Shown here: positions 55,803 through 64,000 of the stretch, piece after piece | Layout of the letters: each line of letters begins with the position of its first letter | How positions within the stretch are numbered: position 1 is the stretch's first letter | Assembly: GCF_002999235.1 (NCBI RefSeq) | Contig: NZ_CP027236.1 | Coordinates: 1,612,001 to 1,676,000, forward strand | Direction: 5' to 3' | DNA from: Actinomyces sp. oral taxon 897 | Lineage (GTDB): Bacteria > Actinomycetota > Actinomycetes > Actinomycetales > Actinomycetaceae | DNA length: 64,000 nt | Made by a program: the position numbers and the translations under genes | Notes under the pieces: generated by a model | The model's input: only the letters and a program-made list of their open reading frames with translations | Told to the model about the DNA's origin: nothing | Database searches by the model: none

Positions 55803-58207
55803 CGTGCCTCCTCAATCGTCAGGGTGACGTTCTCACCGAGGTCAATGACGTCGCCTGTGCGCAAAAACGTGCTGCCGTGCTCGGGGACGCGATGGGGGGC
55901 CTCGCCGGGGCGCAGCAGGACCGTGCCATTGCGTGAGCGCAGGTCCTCCACGGTCAGGTCCCAGCCCTCCACGCGGATGGCGCAGTGGGACTTGGAGATA
56001 CCCAGGTCGGGGCTGGCCACGGCAATGAGGTGGGGGGTGGGGCCCCCGGAGCGGGTGGTGACCTGGGGCCTGCGCCCGACGACGACGTCGGCGTCCAGCA
56101 CCGCGGTGGCGCCGGTGGACGCGCGCAGCAGCCCCAGGGGCGGACGCCGGACCATGCCGGTGGCCGAGGTCACCTCGGCGCCGCACTGCCGGCACCTGCT
56201 GGCGTGCACGGGGTTGGGGTGGTTGGCGGGGCAGAAGGCGGCCAGGACCATGGGCGCGGATCCGTCCGGCACCGTCCCCGGGGGCAGGGGGAGGCCCGTC
56301 CCCAGGGCCTGGTGCTCCGCACGCAGCTGGGCCGAGGAGACCGTGCACCCGTCATGCCGCCAGTCACCCCCCGCAGCCGGGACCCCGCCGGGCGAGTCCG
56401 GGAGCCCACCGGGAGGCCCACCAGGGAGACCACCGGGCGGGTCCGGGACCTGGCCAGGGAGTTCGCCCGGGGCCCCACCGGGCAGGCCGCCTGGGATCCC
56501 ACCGGGCAGGCCGGTCCCGCCCGCCGGGCCCGGCAGGGCAGCGGCGTCGCCTCCCTGGGGGAGGGCGGCCTGGTGCTCCGCACGCAGCTGGGCCGAGGAG
56601 ACCGTGCGCCCGTCATGCCGCCACTCATCCCCCGCGGCCGGGACCCCACCAGGGAGCCCGGCGGGCGGGTCCGGGACCTGGCCCGTGCCCTGGCTCGTAC
56701 CCGGCGCCTGGGGGTCGCCCTGGGGCTGGTGGCGTGCGCTGACCGCATCCAGGGGGCTGACGTCGTCGCAGTGGACCTGGCGGATGGCGGCGTCCTCGAC
56801 CCGGTGCGGGGTCAGGGACGTGGCATCGAAGAGGTGGCCGAAGTAGTCCTCCTCGACCTGCTCCACGCTGGCCGGTCCGGGGTCCTGGGGCGGCCGGGCC
56901 GGAGCCGGAGGTGCGGCCGGGACCGGAGGTGCGGCCGGGATTGGGGCCGGGGGCGCGGGCAGGGGTGCGGACGGGACCGGGACTGGGAGCGCGGCCGGGA
57001 CTGGGGGTGCGGACTGGGCCGGGTCCGGGGCGGGGGACGGCGCCCCGGAGCCGGGCTGGTCCCCCGGCCCCTCGAGGCCGGCCCTGGACATCCCAGGCGT
57101 CCCAGGGACACCAGAAACCTCAGGAGCTCCAGGAGTATGAGGCACCTCAGGAGCTTCAGGCATTTCAGGCGTCCCAGGAGCACCGGGCACTTCAGAAGTT
57201 TCAAGAACTCCGGGAATATTAGGTGTCATAAGAACCTCAGGTGCCTCGGGAACCTCAGGAGTCCCAGGCGCCTCAGGAGTATCGAGGCTGCTGACCTGGT
57301 CCTCAGGGCCGGGGACCGCGGTCTCCTGGGCACCCTGCGCCCACCGGGGCCCGGCGTAGGGGTCCACGTCCTCCGGCCGCAGGGTCGCCCCGGCGTCGCC
57401 AGCGGGCGCGGGCTCCAGGGACGCCGGCTCCGCAGGCACAGGCGCCGGGACGGGGGCCGCCGACCAGGTCGCGGGGACGCGCCCCGCCGGCTCCGCGGGC
57501 ACAGGGTCCAGGGGCGCGCCTCCCGGGGAGGGGGGCGCTGGCACGCCCGCCACAGCAGGCCCACCCAGCACGGCAGGCTCAGCCACCACCGCGGGCCCGC
57601 CCACCACGGCCGACTCGGCGGCCACGACCGGCCCGGCCACCACCGCGGGCGCCGCGACAGGCGCCGGACCAGGCGCCCCGGGGCCAGGCGCCGGGTCGGG
57701 CACCGGGGTGACCGGGTCAGGCACCGGTTCACCGGCCCCCCGGTCCGCGGGCCCCGGGCCGGTACCCGGCTCCTGCCAGGTCAGGGTACTGGCCTCTACC
57801 AGGCCCGAGCGCAGCGGCAGGCCCGGCGTCGTCCCGACGTCGGCGGGCTCCAGGACCACGGTGAGGTCCCGGACGCCGGTGAAGCAGGCCTCGTCCCAGA
57901 CCACCACCCTGGGGGCGCTGAAGACCTGCTCGCCGCCGTCGGCCACGACCCGGACCTGGAAGGCCCCGCGCCCCACGACCCGGACGGCGTCCTCCTCCAC
58001 GGACACGGCCAGGAAGTCGGGTAGGGTGAAGACGTCGTTGCCGTGGGCGCGCACCAGGACCTGGAGGACCTCCTCCAGCCCCTGCCCGGCCTCCGTCTCC
58101 TGCCACATGCTCTCCAGGAGCCCCAGGTCCTCACGCAGCGCGACCAGGCCGCGCGGGGACACTGCCAGGGGCACGCTTCCCGGGATCCACCTCGGTGTCG
58201 TCCTCAT
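55799..58207 (-). CDS. Long FHA-domain protein with zinc ribbon
   Basis: 802 residues. An N-terminal domain of about 150 residues (WIPGSVPLAVSPRGLVALRE) is followed by a very long Pro/Ala/Gly/Glu-rich linker. Then come a zinc-ribbon-like CPANHPNPVHASRCRQCGAE near residues 660-680 and a C-terminal FHA domain (VVVGRRPQVTTRSGGPTPHL, ISKSHCAI, DLRSRNGTVLL). The linker includes an internal duplication of the phrase WRHDGRTVSSAQLRAEHQA. Probably a phospho-dependent scaffold for the secretion machine (inference). It overlaps both neighbours by four bases. Confidence 0.85.
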   Translation of the reverse strand: MRTTPRWIPGSVPLAVSPRGLVALREDLGLLESMWQETEAGQGLEEVLQVLVRAHGNDVFTLPDFLAVSVEEDAVRVVGRGAFQVRVVADGGEQVFSAPRVVVWDEACFTGVRDLTVVLEPADVGTTPGLPLRSGLVEASTLTWQEPGTGPGPADRGAGEPVPDPVTPVPDPAPGPGAPGPAPVAAPAVVAGPVVAAESAVVGGPAVVAEPAVLGGPAVAGVPAPPSPGGAPLDPVPAEPAGRVPATWSAAPVPAPVPAEPASLEPAPAGDAGATLRPEDVDPYAGPRWAQGAQETAVPGPEDQVSSLDTPEAPGTPEVPEAPEVLMTPNIPGVLETSEVPGAPGTPEMPEAPEVPHTPGAPEVSGVPGTPGMSRAGLEGPGDQPGSGAPSPAPDPAQSAPPVPAALPVPVPSAPLPAPPAPIPAAPPVPAAPPAPARPPQDPGPASVEQVEEDYFGHLFDATSLTPHRVEDAAIRQVHCDDVSPLDAVSARHQPQGDPQAPGTSQGTGQVPDPPAGLPGGVPAAGDEWRHDGRTVSSAQLRAEHQAALPQGGDAAALPGPAGGTGLPGGIPGGLPGGAPGELPGQVPDPPGGLPGGPPGGLPDSPGGVPAAGGDWRHDGCTVSSAQLRAEHQALGTGLPLPPGTVPDGSAPMVLAAFCPANHPNPVHASRCRQCGAEVTSATGMVRRPPLGLLRASTGATAVLDADVVVGRRPQVTTRSGGPTPHLIAVASPDLGISKSHCAIRVEGWDLTVEDLRSRNGTVLLRPGEAPHRVPEHGSTFLRTGDVIDLGENVTLTIEEAR

Positions 58208-59142
58208 GGCTCCTCCGTCTCCTGGTGCTGGTGGCCGTGGCTGCGCGGTGGCGCGAGGTGCGCCGGGTGCCCCGCACTCCTGGTGGGCAGCCGAGGGATG
58301 GTGTCGTCGCTCACACTGGGGGCCGTGGACTCGTCTACGTCACCCGCCTCCCACGGAGGCAGGGCCTGGACGACGTCGACCACCACCACCGTGACGTTGT
58401 CGTGACCGCCTGAGGCCAGGGCGTGGCCCACGAGCTCGCGGGCCGCCTGGCCGGGGTCGGCCACGCCCCGGGCCACCGCCTCGATCCGGGTGGCGGCGAC
58501 CTCGTTGCTCAGCCCGTCGGAGCAGATGACGAACCGGTCGCCCGCACGGGCCGGCAGGAGGAACTGGTCGGCGTAGACCTGTGCGCCGCCACCGGCCCCC
58601 AGGGCCCGGGTGATGACGTTGCGGCGCCCCGAGGTACGCGCCTGCTCCGGGGTCAGGCGTCCGGCGTCGACCAGCTCCTGGACCTCGGAGTGGTCGTGGG
58701 TGACCTGGCAGAAGGAGCTCTCGGAGACGTGGTAGGTGCGCGAGTCCCCGACATTGACCACCCGCAGGCAGGGCCTGCCGCTCTGGGAGGACAGGACGAC
58801 GCCGGTCAGGGTGGTCCCCGGTGCGAACCCGGCCCGCTCCAGGCCGGCCACGCTCACCGCGGCACGGTCAATGCGGTGGGCCAGCGCCCGCGCTCCCACG
58901 AGGTCCTGCCCGACCAGGTCCCGGAAGGCGTCCAGGGCCAGGGCGGAGGCCACGTCGCCCGCCTCGTGGCCCCCCATGCCGTCGGCCACCAGGAAGACCG
59001 GGGAGCGTGCCAGGTAGGAGTCCTCGTTGTGCCTGCGCACCAGCCCGGTGTCACTGGCCGCGCCCGAGCGCACGCGCAGGACGGGCCCCGCGGGGCCGGG
59101 CGGCTGGGGCGGGGCGACGGGCGGGGACGCGGACACGCTCAC
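58204..59142 (-). CDS. PP2C-type Ser/Thr protein phosphatase
   Basis: 312 residues. PPM-family metal and phosphate motifs are all present: RHNEDSYL, VADGMGGHEAGDVAS, VNVGDSRTYH, CSDGLSNEV and SGGHDNVTVVVVDV. It reverses phosphorylation by the kinase encoded three genes on. It ends with a His/Pro-rich soluble tail (HGHQHQETEEP) and has no TM, unlike PstP. Start GTG 59142 overlaps the upstream stop as GTGA. Confidence 0.93.
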   Translation of the reverse strand: MSVSASPPVAPPQPPGPAGPVLRVRSGAASDTGLVRRHNEDSYLARSPVFLVADGMGGHEAGDVASALALDAFRDLVGQDLVGARALAHRIDRAAVSVAGLERAGFAPGTTLTGVVLSSQSGRPCLRVVNVGDSRTYHVSESSFCQVTHDHSEVQELVDAGRLTPEQARTSGRRNVITRALGAGGGAQVYADQFLLPARAGDRFVICSDGLSNEVAATRIEAVARGVADPGQAARELVGHALASGGHDNVTVVVVDVVQALPPWEAGDVDESTAPSVSDDTIPRLPTRSAGHPAHLAPPRSHGHQHQETEEP

Positions 59143-60518
59143 CAGGCCTCCACCCTCAGGCTGCGGTCCCCGAAGCGCACGGTGGAGCCCGCCGGGGCCT
59201 CGAGGACGTCCCCGGGCACCGCTACCGTGGCCGACCCGCCCGGGGAGACCACGACGGTGCCGTTGGTGGAGCCCAGGTCGTGCACCAGCACCCGGGATCC
59301 CTCCAGGCGCAGGGCCACGTGGGTCTTGGAGACGGAGTAGTCGGGGACGGGCACCAGGACGGCGCCGGTCCACGGGGGCACGGCCACGGGGTCACGCCCC
59401 AGCAGGACGGTGCCGCCCAGCATCACCTGCTGCCCGGTGTCCAGGAGGAGACGGGCGGCGCCGGACCCGCGCGCCACGGTGCGGTCCGCCTCCTCCGACG
59501 ACGGCGCGGGCCCGGGGCCGGCGACCTGGGCCGCACGCACCTGCAAAGGGACCACGACCGGGTCGCTGGCGCTGGTTCCGCGCTGGATGGGGACGGGGGC
59601 CAGCGGCGAGGAGGGCGGCTGGGCCGGGGCGGGCGGGACGGGGCCCACTGGAGCGGGCGGGACCGAGCCCGACGACGCCGAGGGCTGGGACGGCGTGACC
59701 GGCGGGGCAGGCGGGAGCGCCGGGGCAGGCGGGGCGGGCGTCGCCTCGGGGCCCTGGCCGCCAGCTCCCTGCTCCCAGGGCACGGCGGTAATAAAACCGG
59801 ATGAGGCCGCAGGCGCCGAGGAGGCTGCGGGGGGCGGGGGGACCGGAGGACGACACCCGGCCAGGTCGAGGCCGCCGACGACGGTGTTCTCCAGGCTCTC
59901 CTCCCCGGCGGGGGCCGGGGACGACGCCCAGGCGCCCAGGGCCGCCTCGTGCCCCTGGGACGCGCTGGCCTGCGGAACCACCCCGGTGGCCCGCACCGAC
60001 CCGGTTCCCGGGACGGCGTCCCGCCGCCTGGCCCCTTCCGGCCAGGCACCGGCCCTGACGTCAATAATGTAGATCCCGGCGCACCGCTCGTACCAGGACC
60101 GCCTGAGGGGGTCCAGGGTGCCGAAGAAGACGACGAGCGGCACCAGGCCGAAGCTCGCCAGCCCGGTCAGTGCCCCCAGCAGGGTCCAGGCCAGCACCCT
60201 GGGGAGCACCTGCCCGGGCCGGTCCCAGCGCACGTAGGCGACCCCGAGCAGCCGCATTCCCGGGGTCTGGCCGGAGATGCGCACCGGCCAGAAGAATATG
60301 GCGAAGACAGCCAGGAGGTATACCGCTATCACCATGTAGACAGGGAACTCCGAGTACCCGCTGAGGAGGGCGGAGAACACGATCGCCAGCATGATCGCCG
60401 AGACAATGTGCAACAGCACATAGTCCACGAACCAGGCCGCCCAGCGTCGGCCTATGCCCGCGGGCACGGTCTGACGCAGGTGGGCGGGCAGCACCCCGGG
60501 GGCGGTGGTAGGGCTCAT
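59139..60518 (-). CDS. RDD membrane domain-FHA fusion protein
   Basis: 459 residues. The N-terminal RDD domain has three to four TM helices (WFVDYVLLHIVSAIMLAIVF, VYMVIAVYLLAVFAIFFWPV, GLASFGLVPLVVFFG). A Pro/Ala-rich cytoplasmic linker of about 190 residues leads to a C-terminal FHA domain (VLLGRDPVAVPPWTGAVLVP, VSKTHVALRLEG, DLGSTNGTVV). It would hold an FHA reader at the membrane. ATGA overlap with the transglutaminase-like gene, GTGA with the phosphatase gene. Confidence 0.9.
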   Translation of the reverse strand: MSPTTAPGVLPAHLRQTVPAGIGRRWAAWFVDYVLLHIVSAIMLAIVFSALLSGYSEFPVYMVIAVYLLAVFAIFFWPVRISGQTPGMRLLGVAYVRWDRPGQVLPRVLAWTLLGALTGLASFGLVPLVVFFGTLDPLRRSWYERCAGIYIIDVRAGAWPEGARRRDAVPGTGSVRATGVVPQASASQGHEAALGAWASSPAPAGEESLENTVVGGLDLAGCRPPVPPPPAASSAPAASSGFITAVPWEQGAGGQGPEATPAPPAPALPPAPPVTPSQPSASSGSVPPAPVGPVPPAPAQPPSSPLAPVPIQRGTSASDPVVVPLQVRAAQVAGPGPAPSSEEADRTVARGSGAARLLLDTGQQVMLGGTVLLGRDPVAVPPWTGAVLVPVPDYSVSKTHVALRLEGSRVLVHDLGSTNGTVVVSPGGSATVAVPGDVLEAPAGSTVRFGDRSLRVEAW

Positions 60519-63034
60519 GACCGGCCTCGATTCGAGTGGGGGCGCCGCAGGCGGACGCGGGGACGGGAGGGGGTGGGACGGCGGGTGCGCCCGGCGGCCC
60601 GGCGCTCGGCACGGCGTCGGGTGCGCCGCTCACGGCGGCCGTCCCGCAGGGAGCGCAGGGCGACCACCGCCAGGACGCGCCGACGGCGTCGGGTCGCCGC
60701 ACGCAGCCGGGCCAGGACGGCGTCGGCGTCCTCCCAGACCTGCTCGGAGCGGATGTGAGAGGCGTCGGCGCCACCGAAGACCGACCCGTCCACGGACACC
60801 GCCAGGGCACCCACACTACCCGGGGCGGGCTGGGGACGGAACACGCTCCCGGGTACCTGCGCCCGCCCGTCGGTGAGCGCCTGGAGGAAGCGGGCCTGCT
60901 CCGGGCGGGTGGCGCTGCGCGGCACCCCGGTACCCAGGTCGGTGGCGCGGTCAATGAGCTCGTCCCAGCCGCCGCCGACCTGGTCCAGGCCGGTGCCCCC
61001 GGTGCGGCGCCGGTGGCGGCGGCGCGCCTTGAGCCCGACCACCACCAGGAAGGGCGAGCTGACCACGAGCAGGCCGCCGGTCAGGCGGGCCGCCAGGAGG
61101 AGCCAGTACCTCCAGGCGGAGGCGTCGTCGGTGTCCCGGTCGTGGTCGTCGGTAATGTCGGGGGGTAGCTCGGCGGGCTCCTGCGGGGGCACCGGGGGCT
61201 GGAGGACCTGGGGGCGCGGGTTGGGCTTGGGCCTGGGGACCTCGGTCTGCGGGGTCCGGTCGCGCGGCGGGGTGGGGTCGAAGGGGACCCAGCCGGCGCC
61301 GTCGAAGCTGACCTCGACCCAGACGTGGGCGTCGGTGCCCAGGATCCTCTGCTCGCCCTCGGAGTAGGTCTGCGGGTAGAAGCCCATGACCACCCGGGAG
61401 GGGTAGCCGGCCTGGCGCACCATGAGGGCCATGGCGACGGCGTACTGCTCGTCGTCCCCGATCATGGCCGCGTTGACGTCCAGCAGGCTCTCCAGGCGGG
61501 CGGTGGAGTGGCTGGGCAGGCTCAGTCCGTCCGACCCGTTGGAGAAGTAGCCCTGGGTGGAGAAGAACTGCTGCATGGCACGCACCCGGGAGACGGGGGT
61601 GTCGGCCTCCCCCACCGCCTCGGACAGGCGCTCGCCCACGCCGTCGGGCACGTTGGTGAGCTCGGGCTGGACCAGGGTGCTCCCGGCGCGCCCGGTCAGC
61701 TGCTGGTCGCTCCACACCGGTGGGGTGACGAGAGTCACGGTATAGCTGTCCCCGCTGCTCAGGCCCCGGGTGGTCAGGGCCGAGCCCAGGGACGAGGAGT
61801 AGTACAGCCCGTCCATAATGGCCGCGGAGTCGGCGCTGGTGACGTCAATGGTGCGCAGCTCCCCGCCGCCGGGCATCCAGTAGCCGGAGTAGTCCTTGAT
61901 GGTGATGCCCAGGGTGGAGGTCGTGGCGTCCTCGGGCAGGGCGTCGTCGGTCACGGTGGTCCCGGTGCGGTAGAAGCTGTCGGAGCCCTGCCCGGTGCCC
62001 ACCCGCATGACGACGCCGTCGTAGGCGTCCAGGGTGGCCAGGCGGATCCGCTCCCCCTCCTTCAGGCCGGTGACAGTGAACAGGGTGGCGTCCTTCTGGT
62101 TGTCCACCCAGTAGTGGAAGCTCGTCAGGGGCGAGGCGTACTCCTCCAGGTCCAGGGGCGGGCGGACGTGGTCACGCAGGACGTCGCGGTGCTCCCCGCC
62201 CTGGAGGACGGGGGCGGTCAGGGCGGACGCCACCAGGGCGACAGCGACCATGGCGAGCGACCCGGCCACCGTGAGCCAGCGCCTGCCCTGGCCCGTGGGG
62301 CTGCCCACAATGCCCCGGCCGGCCTCCCGCCGGCGCCGGTGGGCCAGCCAGGAGGTCCACAGCAGGCCCGTGGCCAGGACGGTCCCGGCTGCGGGCAGGG
62401 CCAGGGGGGCGTTCTGGGAGCCCCACAGCACGCCGACCAGCCCCAGGGCCGCCACCGGTACCAGCGCCCAGGCCTGGCGGCGGGTGGTGCGCAGCGCGGT
62501 GGTGACCGCGGTGACCGACGCCAGCAGCCCGGCCAGGTAGGGCACGATGGCGGGGCCTACGAACGCCCCTGCGGGCGGGCTCAGGGTGAGCAGGTCCTTC
62601 CAGGCCTCCACGGCCCCGGTGACCAGCCCCTGGAGGGTGGCGAGGGTGGGGACCAGGCGTGAGGTGGTCGTGGCGGGCAGGGCCAGGGCGCCGCCCGCCA
62701 GGAGGTAGGTCAGGGTGGTGGCCAGGAGCGTCTCCAGCAGGCTCCACCGCCACCGGGCCCCGGCCAGGCCAATGAGGCTGCCCAGGGCAATGCCCCCGGC
62801 CACCGCCGTATAACCGCTGGTGTCCCCGAATACGGCGCCGTGGGTGGCCCCGGCGGCTCCCAGGAGGAGGACGACGGCGCCCAGGCTCACCCAGTCCACG
62901 CCCCGGGCGGGCGCCTGATCGGCCTCACCGGTGCTCTGAGCCCGGGGCCCGTCGGTGGCCCCGGTCTGCCCGGTCACGGGCTCAGGAGTATCAGTGCTCT
63001 GCCCGGTCACGGGCTCAGGGGTGTCAGCGCTCAC
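60515..63034 (-). CDS. Transglutaminase-like membrane protein (TgpA type), catalytic Cys replaced
   Basis: 839 residues. About seven TM helices in the first 290 residues lead to an outer region with a transglutaminase-core fold, a further TM near 650 and a basic Arg-rich cytoplasmic end. In the core the usual GxCEQ reads GDDEQYAVAMALMVRQAG (about residue 527), so the nucleophile Cys is Asp, while the His (DAHVWVEV, about 570) and Asp (FDPTP, about 586) are kept. The codons are clean (GGG GAC GAC GAG). It is therefore probably a non-catalytic binding module. GTGA overlap with the DUF58 gene. Confidence 0.9.
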   Translation of the reverse strand: MSADTPEPVTGQSTDTPEPVTGQTGATDGPRAQSTGEADQAPARGVDWVSLGAVVLLLGAAGATHGAVFGDTSGYTAVAGGIALGSLIGLAGARWRWSLLETLLATTLTYLLAGGALALPATTTSRLVPTLATLQGLVTGAVEAWKDLLTLSPPAGAFVGPAIVPYLAGLLASVTAVTTALRTTRRQAWALVPVAALGLVGVLWGSQNAPLALPAAGTVLATGLLWTSWLAHRRRREAGRGIVGSPTGQGRRWLTVAGSLAMVAVALVASALTAPVLQGGEHRDVLRDHVRPPLDLEEYASPLTSFHYWVDNQKDATLFTVTGLKEGERIRLATLDAYDGVVMRVGTGQGSDSFYRTGTTVTDDALPEDATTSTLGITIKDYSGYWMPGGGELRTIDVTSADSAAIMDGLYYSSSLGSALTTRGLSSGDSYTVTLVTPPVWSDQQLTGRAGSTLVQPELTNVPDGVGERLSEAVGEADTPVSRVRAMQQFFSTQGYFSNGSDGLSLPSHSTARLESLLDVNAAMIGDDEQYAVAMALMVRQAGYPSRVVMGFYPQTYSEGEQRILGTDAHVWVEVSFDGAGWVPFDPTPPRDRTPQTEVPRPKPNPRPQVLQPPVPPQEPAELPPDITDDHDRDTDDASAWRYWLLLAARLTGGLLVVSSPFLVVVGLKARRRHRRRTGGTGLDQVGGGWDELIDRATDLGTGVPRSATRPEQARFLQALTDGRAQVPGSVFRPQPAPGSVGALAVSVDGSVFGGADASHIRSEQVWEDADAVLARLRAATRRRRRVLAVVALRSLRDGRRERRTRRRAERRAAGRTRRPTPSRPRVRLRRPHSNRGRS

Positions 63035-64000
63035 GAGTCGACCTTTCTCATGGCCCGGCCCAGCAGGTCGAGCTCGGGCAGGGTCAGGACGGGCAGCCCG
63101 GCCAGGCGCTGGGAGCGCAGGGCGGCGTCGCCGTCCACGCGCAGGGCGATAGACCGGGTGCTCAGGGGGAGCTCGACGTGGGCGCGGTGGATGCTGGCAA
63201 TGGGGACCAGGGAGCCGGTGACCAGGACGGTGACCGAGGCGTCGGGGACGGCTGCGGCGGCGCAGCGGGTGACCTCCATGAGGTCACCGCGGTCGGCCAG
63301 GCGCTCAATGGTGGTCAGCAGGTCCAGGACCCGGGTGGAGGTGGGCAGCAGCGGGACGCCCGCCTGGGTGACCAGGCTCAGCTCACGGTGCTCGCGCAGG
63401 GCGGTCAGGGCCAGGGAGGCGGTGACGCTCACGGCCGTCTCAAAGTCCTCGTCACTGGCCCAGGAGGCCGGGTCCAGGTCCAGGACGAGCAGGAGGTGGG
63501 CGCGGCGGGTCTCCTCGAACTGGCGGACCATGAGGCGTCCAACGCGGGCGGTGGTGCGCCAGTGCACATTGCGCCGGTCGTCCCCGGGCACGTAGTCGCG
63601 CAGGGCGTGGAAGGACACGTCCGAGCTGGACAGGTCCTGGGTGACCGCGCCCTCAATGTCACGGATGAACCCCAGGGCGGTGGTGTCCAGGGCGGTGGTG
63701 CGCGGGTGGATGTAGAGGTCCAGGGGGTCGGTCCAGCGCTGGGTGCGCCGCACAAGCCCCAGGGCGTCCCCGCGCACGGAGGTGACCGGGCCCACGGTGA
63801 CCAGGCCGCGGCGTCGGGTGGGGACGGTGAAGACCTCCTCGTGCGTCTGCCCCGCGCCCAGGCGGGGCACCCGGAAGACGGCCAGGCCCCGGCCCACGGG
63901 CATCTCAATGGTGCTAGAGCCCACGGCCCGGCCCGCGGCGCCACGCAGGACCACGTTGCCCAGGGCGGGCTTCCCCACGGTCACGCGGGTGGAGGCCAGG
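63031..64000 (-). CDS. DUF58 domain protein (5' end beyond window)
   Basis: 323 residues of the C-terminal part. The DUF58 signature is DYVPGDDRRNVHWRTTARVG, followed by a vWA-like fold (HLLLVLDLDPASW, TASLALTALREHR). DUF58 proteins usually follow a MoxR AAA+ ATPase and precede a transglutaminase-like protein, so a moxR-type gene is expected just beyond 64000. The frame is open to the edge; its N-terminus with the usual two TM helices is not seen. It is the first visible gene of the 8-gene overlapping operon. Confidence 0.9.
   Translation of the reverse strand, partial: LASTRVTVGKPALGNVVLRGAAGRAVGSSTIEMPVGRGLAVFRVPRLGAGQTHEEVFTVPTRRRGLVTVGPVTSVRGDALGLVRRTQRWTDPLDLYIHPRTTALDTTALGFIRDIEGAVTQDLSSSDVSFHALRDYVPGDDRRNVHWRTTARVGRLMVRQFEETRRAHLLLVLDLDPASWASDEDFETAVSVTASLALTALREHRELSLVTQAGVPLLPTSTRVLDLLTTIERLADRGDLMEVTRCAAAAVPDASVTVLVTGSLVPIASIHRAHVELPLSTRSIALRVDGDAALRSQRLAGLPVLTLPELDLLGRAMRKVDS

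Overview
The window is about 70% GC DNA from an actinobacterium, most likely Actinomyces or a close Actinomycetaceae relative. Grounds: the str-S10-spc-alpha ribosomal supercluster with adk, map and infA, an Actinomyces-style fimbrial locus (tip protein, shaft pilin, class C sortase), and a WXG100/FtsK-SpoIIIE locus of actinobacterial type. Almost all genes are on the minus strand, so transcription mostly runs from high to low coordinates. I found no tRNA, rRNA, CRISPR array or replication origin.

1-7.2 kb: start of glmM (cut by the window edge), rplM-rpsI, truA, then two plus-strand genes, a polyphosphate-glucokinase-like ROK protein and a type II NADH dehydrogenase (ndh). The intergenic spaces carry an unusual 22-bp tandem repeat and one copy of a 131-bp MITE-like element.

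7.2-25.6 kb: the S10, spc and alpha ribosomal gene groups, reading rpsJ ... rpsQ | rplN ... rplO | secY-adk-map | tasA-like-sipW-like-infA-rpmJ-rpsM-rpsK | rpoA-rplQ. Perfect hairpins lie at several of these boundaries. A SipW-type signal peptidase with its presumed substrate sits between map and infA, rpsD is absent from its usual place, and the 3' end of rplQ is frameshifted.

25.6-36.5 kb: a sortase-assembled pilus operon lies between the S10 operon and the str operon (rpsL-rpsG-fusA-tuf). A perfect 17-bp hairpin separates the pilin and sortase genes.

36.5-44.1 kb: an accessory, repeat-rich stretch. It has 1.36 kb of non-coding DNA with several repeat families, a Pro-rich repeat-containing membrane protein, the second 131-bp MITE-like element, a decayed IS630-family element (TA target duplication) lying in a CD225-like membrane protein gene, two small lipoproteins and a small membrane protein.

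44.1-64 kb: a type VII-like (ESX/WXG100) secretion and signalling locus. Eight genes (DUF58, transglutaminase-like, RDD-FHA, PP2C, FHA/zinc-ribbon, Ser/Thr kinase, FHA, and a YukD-FHA-FtsK/SpoIIIE ATPase) are joined by seven consecutive 4-nt ATGA/GTGA overlaps. Downstream lies a second block with a WXG100-like long protein, a likely T7SS-secreted effector-type protein, two small possibly paralogous soluble proteins and a WXG100-size protein with its own promoter. The inferred logic is that kinase, phosphatase and FHA readers control an EssC/EccC-like motor that exports the WXG100-type proteins. Canonical EccB/EccD/EccE/mycosin genes are not in the window.
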